Positions 7,286 through 12,741 of a stretch of 21,667 nt of DNA are shown here, piece after piece. The notes beneath the pieces are model-generated. The model did no database searches, was not told where the DNA came from, and worked only from the letters and a program-made list of their open reading frames with translations. Source of the stretch: a virus. The stretch lies in IMG/VR virus record IMGVR_UViG_3300010157_000286, positions 1 to 21,667 of that record, one strand, 5' to 3'. The translations under genes and the position numbers were made by a program. The stretch's first letter is position 1; each line of letters begins with the position of its first letter.

Positions 7286-7723
7286 ATGATTCACGCACAG
7301 AATTCCAAGGTTCTGTTCAGCCTCGACACCTCGACCACCGCTTCCAGCGGCACGGCGAGCCTGGTGATCGACCGGTTGGACTATGACTACGCCGACGTTG
7401 TGGTGGCGCGGGCCAGCAACGCTGCGACGACCTTTGCCAGCGTCTTGAAGGTGCAGGAGTCTGACGACAACTCCACCTACACCGACATCACGGCATTCGT
7501 CGGCGGCGGCACCGGCGGCTTCACGATCCCGACCGTGACCAGCACGGGCAGCGTGTCGGCCGTCAAGATGGGCATCGACTGCCGCAATCGGAAGCGTTAC
7601 CTGAAGGTGCTGGTAACGCCCTCCACGGCGGTCAACGTCGCCATCGAGGCCCGCCTGCACCGCGGTCACATCAGCCCAGCGTCCGCTACGGCGGCCGGTG
7701 TGCTGGCAATCGTCAACGGTTAG
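7286..7723 (+). CDS. probable capsid decoration or minor head protein
   Basis: The 145-residue product is rich in Thr, Ser, Ala, Val and Gly and is predicted all-beta. It starts MIHAQNSKVLFSLDTSTTA and contains VLKVQESDDNSTYTDITAFVGG, with a CRNRKRYLKVLVTPS strand pair. Small beta proteins of this type follow the capsid gene in many uncultured phage genomes; I recognise the pattern from memory but have no named family. The position right after the capsid gene and the strong AGGAG at 7272-7276, nine bases before ATG, fit a protein made in high copy, such as a decoration protein. No enzymatic motif, signal peptide or membrane segment is visible. Other possible roles are head fibre or stabilising protein. 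Confidence 0.7.
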   Translation: MIHAQNSKVLFSLDTSTTASSGTASLVIDRLDYDYADVVVARASNAATTFASVLKVQESDDNSTYTDITAFVGGGTGGFTIPTVTSTGSVSAVKMGIDCRNRKRYLKVLVTPSTAVNVAIEARLHRGHISPASATAAGVLAIVNG

Positions 7724-7784
7724 TCCCATATTGCGGGACGGCCAAGGATGGCCGAATAGGCGCAGGGACGCGCGCCCGCTCCCT
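7723..7784 (+). other. three consecutive hairpins in the spacer before the glycosyltransferase gene
   Basis: The 76-base spacer (7724-7799) contains three back-to-back inverted repeats. These are GTCCC 7723-7727 with GGGAC 7735-7739; CGGCC 7739-7743 with GGCCG 7750-7754; and AGGGA plus GCG (7764-7768, 7770-7772) with CGC plus TCCCT (7777-7779, 7780-7784), which has one bulged C. The first begins in the stop codon of the previous gene. The last ends two bases before the ribosome binding site AAGGAG (7787-7792). No T-run follows any stem, so simple intrinsic termination is unlikely. RNA processing or stabilisation of capsid-region mRNA is plausible but inferred. Confidence 0.55.
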
Positions 7785-7799
7785 ACAAGGAGCGATTCG

Positions 7800-8528
7800 A
7801 TGCTGATTCGTACCGGGAACATTGAAGCGGACTTGAAGATCGCGGCGGTGATGTCCACCCCGCGACTCGCCTTCTCCGACAACATGTTCTGTGTCTCTCA
7901 GGCACTTGCCCCACACGGCATATCGCCGTATCGCGTCACAGGCGCGTTCTGGGGGCAGTGCCTTGAGAGAGCCATGCAGTTCGTGATGGACGACAATGAC
8001 GTAATCCTGACCATTGATTACGACAGCGTCTTCTCCACCAAGACATTCGAGGCTTTGGTGGCCCTCTTCTGCCACTCTGGCGTCGATGCAATCGCCCCGC
8101 TCCAGACGAAGCGGGAGGCGAACACGATCATGCTCTCCCTGCCGGGCGTCGGCCCCGAGGAGAAGAAGGATGTCGATGACGCCTGGTTCAAGAAGTCGGT
8201 GCAGTTGGTGGACACCGCCCACTTCGGCCTGACGCTGATTCGGGTGTCGGCACTCAAGAAGATTCCGAAGCCATGGTTCCTTGCCGCCGCCGGTGCGGAC
8301 GGCACCTGGGAGGCTCCCGACCACGTTGACGAAGACATTTTCTTTTGGAACCAGTGGAAGGCCGCTGGCAACACGCTGGGGATCGCCACCGCGGTGTCGA
8401 TCGGCCACATCGAGCCGATGATCACTTGGCCCAGCCGCGAAACCGGCACGGGCAAGGTGCAGCAACACACAACCGAGTATTGGAAGGGCGGCGCAGGCCC
8501 GAAGGAAGCATGGGGGATCGTCCGATGA
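7800..8528 (+). CDS. GT-A-type glycosyltransferase-like protein
   Basis: GT-A glycosyltransferases move a sugar from a nucleotide sugar to an acceptor using a metal held by a DxD motif. In this 242-residue protein VILTIDYDSVFS gives the DxD motif at Asp73-Asp75 after a predicted beta-strand and an N-terminal helix region (FWGQCLERAMQFVMDD). VDEDIFFWNQWKAAGN (176-191) fits the acceptor or base region, and His203 in VSIGHIEP suits the C-terminal metal-binding histidine of many members. There is no signal peptide or membrane segment, so it acts in the cytoplasm. ATG 7800 has an ideal AAGGAG at 7787-7792; frames starting further upstream would run through the hairpins. Its place between head and neck genes suggests it modifies a virion protein, but the donor and acceptor are unknown. 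Confidence 0.75.
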   Translation: MLIRTGNIEADLKIAAVMSTPRLAFSDNMFCVSQALAPHGISPYRVTGAFWGQCLERAMQFVMDDNDVILTIDYDSVFSTKTFEALVALFCHSGVDAIAPLQTKREANTIMLSLPGVGPEEKKDVDDAWFKKSVQLVDTAHFGLTLIRVSALKKIPKPWFLAAAGADGTWEAPDHVDEDIFFWNQWKAAGNTLGIATAVSIGHIEPMITWPSRETGTGKVQQHTTEYWKGGAGPKEAWGIVR

Positions 8529-8752
8529 GTGCAGTCCGAGAAGGTGCCATTCGCATTCGTGTTCTGGTCGGCTTCGGTGCCTACCCCGTAGGCAGCGTTT
8601 TTGACTGGGATCGCGGCATGGCGATCGAACTGATCAAGCAGGGGCTGATCGAAGAGTTTCCAGAAGAGCGGATGGAGACAGCCGAGGCCGCCGAGGAGCG
8701 TGGACTTGAACGAGCAGAACTACCAGACACCAAAGTGCGGAGAAGGAAATGA
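8525..8752 (+). CDS. small hypothetical phage protein upstream of the connector
   Basis: The 75-residue product has a compact N-terminal part, REGAIRIRVLVGFGAYPVGSVFDWDRGMAIELIKQGLIEEF. This resembles small phage proteins with a short SH3-like barrel (a VGxVF turn) followed by a helix, often found just before the gp6-type connector gene. The rest is a charged Glu/Arg-rich tail ending KVRRRK. ATG 8525 overlaps the glycosyltransferase stop (ATGA) and the stop overlaps the next ATG in the same way, so it is a coupled member of the neck operon. No function can be assigned from sequence. Confidence 0.75.
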   Translation: MSAVREGAIRIRVLVGFGAYPVGSVFDWDRGMAIELIKQGLIEEFPEERMETAEAAEERGLERAELPDTKVRRRK

Positions 8753-9432
8753 GTTCCATCGACTACTCTGCCCCGCAAAGCCCGTCAGTAATGACGACGG
8801 TCTTGTACGGCTTGCCCAGAAACTCCTCGCCGACGATCACTCCCTACCGCAGTCTTGCCCGAGTTGTGCAGCCAACCGTCGAGCCGGTCAGCCTGCTCGA
8901 GGCGAAGGCCCACTGCCGCGTTGACACCGAGGCCGACGACGCCTACATCCAAGGTCTGATCAGCACGGCCCGCGAGTATGTGGAGGAAATCCACGACGTG
9001 ACGCTGATCACGTCCACTTGGGAGACTCGCTACTACTGCTTCCCGCTGTGGGAACTGGTGTTGCCACGCCTGCCGATGCTGGATGCCCCGATCACGGTCA
9101 CCTATCGCGACCAAGAGGGCAACCTGCAATCGATCACCAGCACCGCCGGCCAGTTTCAGGTTGATCGCTACACCGTCCCCGGCCGCATCCTGCCGCTCTA
9201 CGCAAACTACTGGCCGCCGGTGCGAGGGGACGAGAACAGCGTCATCGTCCGCTGGCAGGCCGGCTACGGGGCCAGCGGCGACAGCGTCCCCCGGCTGCAC
9301 CGGAACCAAATCCTGCTCTTGGTCGGCCATTGGTACGTCAATCGCGAGGCGGTCGGCGTCGGCAACTACGGTGCGATCCCGATGACGTTCGACACCCTGC
9401 GGGCCGCCGCTGACTGGGGAGCCTACCGATGA
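8749..9432 (+). CDS. head-tail connector (gp6 / phiE125 gp8-like)
   Basis: This protein is the likely adaptor ring bound to the portal, the first component added after packaging. The segment VEPVSLLEAKAHCRVDTEADDAYIQGLISTA (about residues 45-75) is the classic gp6-family helical pattern, followed by REYVEEIHDVTLITSTWE. Strand-rich LPRLPMLDAPITVTYRDQEG and SVIVRWQAGYG come next, and the C-terminus has LLVGHWYVNREAV and the TLRAAADWGAYR ending typical of the phiE125 gp8 group. At 227 residues the length is normal for that group. The ribosome binding site GGAGAAGGA lies immediately upstream of ATG 8749, and the start overlaps the stop of the previous gene. Confidence 0.9.
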   Translation: MSSIDYSAPQSPSVMTTVLYGLPRNSSPTITPYRSLARVVQPTVEPVSLLEAKAHCRVDTEADDAYIQGLISTAREYVEEIHDVTLITSTWETRYYCFPLWELVLPRLPMLDAPITVTYRDQEGNLQSITSTAGQFQVDRYTVPGRILPLYANYWPPVRGDENSVIVRWQAGYGASGDSVPRLHRNQILLLVGHWYVNREAVGVGNYGAIPMTFDTLRAAADWGAYR

Positions 9433-9755
9433 CCATCCAGGCCCGAATCGACACCGATGTGGTCTATCAAGACAACGACGGCACGACGCTGATTGTGGGC
9501 GTCCAGTCGGAGCATCTGAGGCTCTCGCCGCTCTATTGCTCCTCCACCAGCGGCACTGTGGGGACTTCTGCGGTGACATTGGCCGCTCCTGCGTCAATCT
9601 CCACCCTGGCCCTGAAGAACACGGGAAACGGCGTCCTGCGAGTCGCAGGGATGGATTTCGCGGCGGGGCGGCTGGCCGTCCTGCCGGTAACGGCGACGAT
9701 CACAGTCACCGCCCCCGCCGTGGCATCGAGCTACACAGCCGTGTGGGTGGGGTGA
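9429..9755 (+). CDS. small beta-rich structural protein of the neck cluster
   Basis: The 108-residue product is rich in Thr, Ala, Val and Ser with alternating hydrophobic strands, for example ASISTLALKNTGNGVLRVAG and LAVLPVTATITVTAP. It looks like a small beta-sandwich. It starts by an ATGA overlap with the connector gene and ends one base before the next ATG, so it is co-translated with neck genes. It has the same general style (strand, KNTG or QNLS turn, then AGRLAVL or AGEPAVL) as the product at 17448-17816, which may point to a shared fold. I do not recognise a named family. Confidence 0.7.
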   Translation: MTIQARIDTDVVYQDNDGTTLIVGVQSEHLRLSPLYCSSTSGTVGTSAVTLAAPASISTLALKNTGNGVLRVAGMDFAAGRLAVLPVTATITVTAPAVASSYTAVWVG

Positions 9756-9756
9756 A

Positions 9757-10074
9757 ATGCAGAACGCCGGCCCACTTCGCGAGCGGGTGACCGTCCAAGC
9801 ACCAACGACGGTTCGCAATGCGCTTGGGGAGACGACGATCGGCTGGGCGACGGTCGGCGAGGTCTGGGCGAGCGTCAACGGTCTGAGCAGCCGCGAGGTG
9901 ATGCTGGGGATGCAGGCCAACGCGCTGGTGACCTACAAAATTCGGATTCGCTTCTTTTCAGGCATCACCCACCAGCACCGGCTGCTCTGGCGTGGCAAGA
10001 CGATGGAGATTGCCAGCGTTGTCGAGCGGGATGTGCGGACAATGCACGAAATCCTGGCACGGGAGGTGGAGTGA
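9757..10074 (+). CDS. head-tail joining protein (SPP1 gp16-like, phage H-T join family)
   Basis: This protein is probably the stopper or head-closure ring below the connector, holding packaged DNA in. The 105-residue product shows the family order: AGPLRERVTVQAPTTVRNAL, GWATVGEVWASVNGLSSREV, then YKIRIRFFSGITHQHRLLW, GKTMEIASVVERD and the MHEILAREVE ending. The typical W-A-x-V and THxHRL positions are present, and the length is normal. The gene lies between the connector and the gp10-like gene, the usual order. Its stop overlaps the next start by one base (TGATG). Confidence 0.9.
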   Translation: MQNAGPLRERVTVQAPTTVRNALGETTIGWATVGEVWASVNGLSSREVMLGMQANALVTYKIRIRFFSGITHQHRLLWRGKTMEIASVVERDVRTMHEILAREVE

Positions 10075-10841
10075 TGGCGCTTTACAGGCACAACGCCACG
10101 CCGCGGGATATCGACGGCACGACGGCCCTGCACCAACTCAACCAGTTCGTGACCATCAGAACTTCGGGCGTTCGCCACCTCTACGAACAGCTTGACAAGA
10201 TGGTCGGAGAAGCTCTTTCGGACGCAATTCTGAAGCATGCCGTACGCACGGCCTCGAAAATTGTTGAAGAGACGTACAAGAGCAAAGCCCGCCAACATGT
10301 CGCCACCGGCAACCTTGCCAATTCGGTGACAACAATGCCTCGCAATTACAAAAACGCCAACGGAAGCAGGGCTGTTGTCGATGTAACAGGCCCGAGACAG
10401 ACGGGCAACGTCGGCTCGCAGCCAGGCCAAGAATCGGGAAATCACAGTTGGCTTGTCGAGTTCGGCAGTGGGCCACGCCGGCCGGGAACCGAGAACCGCC
10501 GCACCTACGTCAACGTGCATCAGCGGATCAATGGAAAGATGCACCTGCACCCCGGCAAGAGCATGAACGACAAGCAGTTCGCCAATGCCGGGGCCGGCTA
10601 CTATTTCCTCATGGGCAGCCTTCGCGAGCGCGGGCCTGGCAGCACCTACTCGCGCGACTTCGCAGGCACTGGCCCCAGCGGTGACGGCAGAAAGCAGCAT
10701 CCGATCACCTTGAAGCCGGGCGAAACTATTGCCCCGATGCCAGCCATGCATTTGATGCGAGACACAATCACCGAATGCCAAGCGGACGTGCTGCGGACGC
10801 TTGAGAGCATGCTTTCGGCGGCAGTCAGGAAGTACCAATGA
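10074..10841 (+). CDS. HK97 gp10-like neck/tail completion protein
   Basis: The gp10 family helps join the tail tube to the head. The 255-residue product has the N-terminal helical region (VRHLYEQLDKMVGEALSDAILKHAVRTA), a TGNLANSVTT segment (the common TGxLxxS motif), WLVEFGSGPRR (the xxxExGT-like turn) and a C-terminal MPAMHLMRDTITE matching the P-x-P-F-L-x-x-A-like end of the family. It is longer than HK97 gp10 because of an inserted loop region (about 165-215, KSMNDKQFANAG and SRDFAGTGPSG). GTG 10071 and ATG 10074 are adjacent in-frame starts. ATG is preferred because it lies seven bases after GGGAGG (10061-10066). The family call is good; the insert is unexplained. Confidence 0.85.
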   Translation: MALYRHNATPRDIDGTTALHQLNQFVTIRTSGVRHLYEQLDKMVGEALSDAILKHAVRTASKIVEETYKSKARQHVATGNLANSVTTMPRNYKNANGSRAVVDVTGPRQTGNVGSQPGQESGNHSWLVEFGSGPRRPGTENRRTYVNVHQRINGKMHLHPGKSMNDKQFANAGAGYYFLMGSLRERGPGSTYSRDFAGTGPSGDGRKQHPITLKPGETIAPMPAMHLMRDTITECQADVLRTLESMLSAAVRKYQ

Positions 10842-11266
10842 TCCTCACCCCCGAAAAACACGTCTACATGCGTCTTGTCACCACCCCTGCGGTGGCGAGG
10901 ATCGTCGGTTTTCAGGTTTACCCGATCGCCGTGCCGCGAACAGACGCCGCCCTGCCGTACATCGTCTACAAGCGGGCAAACATAAGCCGTGAATCCAACT
11001 TGGCTGGCCCAAACTTCATGCCGCTGGTGAGTCTTCAGATCGCCGCGTGGGCATTGACATACGACACCGTGCGGGAACTAGGCGACGAAGTTCGCCTCGC
11101 TCTGGATGGTCACACTGGGACGCTGGCAGGGGTTACAATACAAGATATGAGGCTGGTGTCCGAGGTGGACGATTTCCTTGACCCCACCATGTACGGATCG
11201 CAGCTTCCACCAGCATATGAAGTAAGGCAGCTTTATCAAATTCGGTGGCAAGAGGCTACCGGGTAG
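10838..11266 (+). CDS. tail completion protein, DUF3168 / gp17-like
   Basis: This group caps the tail tube and presents it to the head. In the 142-residue product, VYPIAVPRTDAALPYIVYKR is the hallmark segment (the VYP and LPYIVY strands), followed by MPLVSLQIAAWALTYDTVRELGDEVRLALDG, the QI.W....D.V..L...V..AL pattern of DUF3168. The C-terminal YEVRQLYQIRWQEATG is a final strand. ATG 10838 overlaps the previous stop (ATGA). Size and gene order (after gp10, before the tail tube) fit. The assignment rests on pattern recognition rather than a search. Confidence 0.85.
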   Translation: MILTPEKHVYMRLVTTPAVARIVGFQVYPIAVPRTDAALPYIVYKRANISRESNLAGPNFMPLVSLQIAAWALTYDTVRELGDEVRLALDGHTGTLAGVTIQDMRLVSEVDDFLDPTMYGSQLPPAYEVRQLYQIRWQEATG

Positions 11267-11292
11267 CACAACCAGCGCAAGGAGGCGCAACG

Positions 11293-11634
11293 ATGGCAGG
11301 TATTTCCGCACAGGGACTGACGTTCACGTTCCCGACGACCGCAACGACCCTCATCATCACCAGCGTCAATGTCAGCGACAGCCAAGACCTCATCGACGGC
11401 AGCCACTTGGGGATCGCCCCCAACGGTCGGCGTGAGTACGTCGGCGGGTTCGCTACGATGCGGGAAGTGTCGGTCGATGTCATCACCACGACCCTCTCGA
11501 CCGCTGGAACGTCGGGCGCTCTTGCGATCACTGGCCCACTGTCGTTCAGCGGCAATGCCACGATCGTTTCCAGCAACGTGGGTGGCTCGATCGGCGACCT
11601 CGTCAAAGGCAGCCTCACCTTCCGCGTTGCGTAA
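11293..11634 (+). CDS. tail-tube-like protein A (small paralogue)
   Basis: The 113-residue all-beta product starts MAGISAQGLTFTFP and ends DLVKGSLTFRVA. The following gene starts MAGFSPQGATFVFY and has ELVRGSMKFRM near its end, so the two are tandem relatives. Interior features such as VSDSQDLIDGSHLG and REVSVDVITTTL are typical of small siphovirus tail tube proteins (strand, DxxxxTDS-like loop, strand). The start has an excellent AAGGAGG at 11279-11285, seven bases upstream, suggesting high expression, as expected for a tube subunit. Which of the two paralogues forms the main tube is not clear; the strong ribosome binding site favours this one. Confidence 0.75.
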   Translation: MAGISAQGLTFTFPTTATTLIITSVNVSDSQDLIDGSHLGIAPNGRREYVGGFATMREVSVDVITTTLSTAGTSGALAITGPLSFSGNATIVSSNVGGSIGDLVKGSLTFRVA

Positions 11635-11643
11635 AGGTGGCCC

Positions 11644-12084
11644 ATGGCGGGATTCAGCCCACAGGGTGCGACGTTTGTCTTTTACGGACATTTGGGGGCG
11701 GTCACGCCCAAAAGCGTCGTCTACCGCACTCCCGACTTCAACATCTACGCCAAGATCACTGGCATGTCGGTTGAATCTCCGGTTGCCGAGGTTACCGACA
11801 TGACATCGATCTTGGATGGATCAAACGCCACCGTAATCGTTCCAACAGGGGCGCAGTCGGGGGGTTCCATCAGCGTGGATTTCATCGCCGACGCGGCCGG
11901 CATCGACATGCAATCGCTTCTTGGCGGGTATGGCGTCGTGAAGTTCACCTGCGCAGCCAACTACACAGTCGCAAGGCACGTCGTCCTTGAGGCTGTATCC
12001 CTTGATGTGCGCACGGCCGAGCTTGTGCGCGGGTCTATGAAGTTCCGAATGTCGGACTACAACCCATTTGGTTTGACCTTTTAA
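11644..12084 (+). CDS. tail-tube-like protein B (paralogue of the preceding gene)
   Basis: The 146-residue beta-rich product shares its N-terminal MAGxSxQGxTFxF pattern and C-terminal (D/E)LV(K/R)GS-x-x-FR with the gene just before. It has an extra 30 or so residues near the N-terminus (GHLGAVTPKSVVYRTPDFNI) and a GGSISVDFIADAAG strand pair aligning with REVSVDVITTTLSTAG of the paralogue. It lies between tube protein A and the tail chaperone genes, where the major tail protein is normally found. AAGG at 11634-11637 precedes the start. It may be a second tube subunit, a tube-tip adaptor or the principal tail protein. The paralogy is seen directly; the division of labour is not. Confidence 0.7.
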   Translation: MAGFSPQGATFVFYGHLGAVTPKSVVYRTPDFNIYAKITGMSVESPVAEVTDMTSILDGSNATVIVPTGAQSGGSISVDFIADAAGIDMQSLLGGYGVVKFTCAANYTVARHVVLEAVSLDVRTAELVRGSMKFRMSDYNPFGLTF

Positions 12085-12096
12085 GTTAGGTGTCTG

Positions 12097-12474
12097 ATGC
12101 CAGTTCTTGATGCAAAAGCCATTCTCGCCGCCAACGACGCCAAGCTGGAGCTTGTCAACGTCCCAGAGTGGAACGGCGACGTTTACGTCCGCGTCCTCCG
12201 CGGCACCGACCGCGACATCTTCGTGGAAAGCCTCCAGAAGGAGAAGGACAAGCCAATCCGGTCGAAGTTCCTCGTCCTGACGTTGTGCGACGACATCGGC
12301 AAACGGCTGTTCACCTCTGACGCTGACATCGCCGCCCTCGGCGACAAGAACAGCGTCGTGCTGAACCGGCTGTTTGATGCCGCGTGGGCGCTGAACTACT
12401 TCCGGCCGGAGGACGTTGACGCCATGGGAAAAGATTCGCCGAGCGCCCCGAGCGACGTTTCTACTTCCGCCTAG
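12097..12474 (+). CDS. tail assembly chaperone, G-like protein
   Basis: G-type chaperones bind the tape measure protein and guide tail tube assembly around it; they are absent from the virion. The 125-residue product has LDAKAILAANDAKLELVNVPEWNGDVYVRVLRGTDRDIF, the standard opening of this group (PEW-G-VxVR-L-G-RD). KFLVLTLCDDIGKRLFTSDADIAALGDKNSVVLNRLFDAAWALN (L-D--GKRLF-D-D--AL--K) follows. It carries the slippery heptamer GGGAAAA at its codons 111-112, so a fraction of ribosomes should shift into the downstream T-like frame. Without the shift it ends with a short Ser/Pro tail. The gene sits directly upstream of the tape measure gene, as in lambda and HK97. AGG at 12088-12090 lies six bases before ATG. 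Confidence 0.9.
   Translation: MPVLDAKAILAANDAKLELVNVPEWNGDVYVRVLRGTDRDIFVESLQKEKDKPIRSKFLVLTLCDDIGKRLFTSDADIAALGDKNSVVLNRLFDAAWALNYFRPEDVDAMGKDSPSAPSDVSTSA
12426..12432 (+). promoter_or_regulatory. -1 frameshift slippery heptamer GGGAAAA
   Basis: In the G-like frame the codons read ATG GGA AAA, so the heptamer is correctly phased as G GGA AAA (X XXY YYZ). Slipping back one base lets both tRNAs re-pair on GGG AAA. Lambda uses G GGA AAG at the equivalent place. The -1 frame is then open to TGA 12735-12737 and encodes a T-like domain with no ATG of its own. Downstream GC-rich sequence could add structure, but no clear stem was identified. Confidence 0.85.
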
Positions 12475-12737
12475 CTCTGGCCCTCGGCAAGACGGTCAAG
12501 CAGTTGCTGGAAGAAATCGACAGCCAAGAGATCGCGGAGTGGTATGCCTTCGACCAAAGGTGGCCGCTCCCCGATCCTTGGCAGCAGACGGCCCGCCTGG
12601 CTCGGATCGTGATGTGCGCCAGCGGCAACTACAAGAAGAACGACATCCCCGACGAGTCAGCATTCATCCCCTCCAGCCACCGGCCGGAGCAGACGCAGGA
12701 ACAGATCATTGCCGAGCTAAGAAAGCTCACAGGGTGA
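12432..12737 (+). CDS. T-like extension of the tail assembly chaperone, made by -1 frameshift (GT fusion)
   Basis: After the slip the frame continues RFAERPERRFYFRLALALG, then KTVKQLLEEIDSQEIAEWYAFDQRWPLPDPW, the recognisable T domain (FRLALALG-TV--L-----E--EW-AF---PLP). It ends at TGA 12735-12737. The fusion would be 213 residues: 112 from the G-like part (12097-12432) and 101 from here. A separate start is unlikely: the only in-frame candidate seen is TTG 12504, which would cut off the conserved FRLALALG segment. The stop is four bases before the tape measure start, the normal position. In lambda, GT binds tape measure protein and recruits tube subunits; that role is inferred here from family and position. 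Confidence 0.85.
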   Translation, partial: RFAERPERRFYFRLALALGKTVKQLLEEIDSQEIAEWYAFDQRWPLPDPWQQTARLARIVMCASGNYKKNDIPDESAFIPSSHRPEQTQEQIIAELRKLTG

Positions 12738-12741
12738 CACC

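Noticed and set aside
9933-10838. 301-codon - strand frame opposite the neck genes
   Set aside because: It covers the head-tail joining and gp10-like genes, both with family patterns; the antisense product has no recognisable feature.
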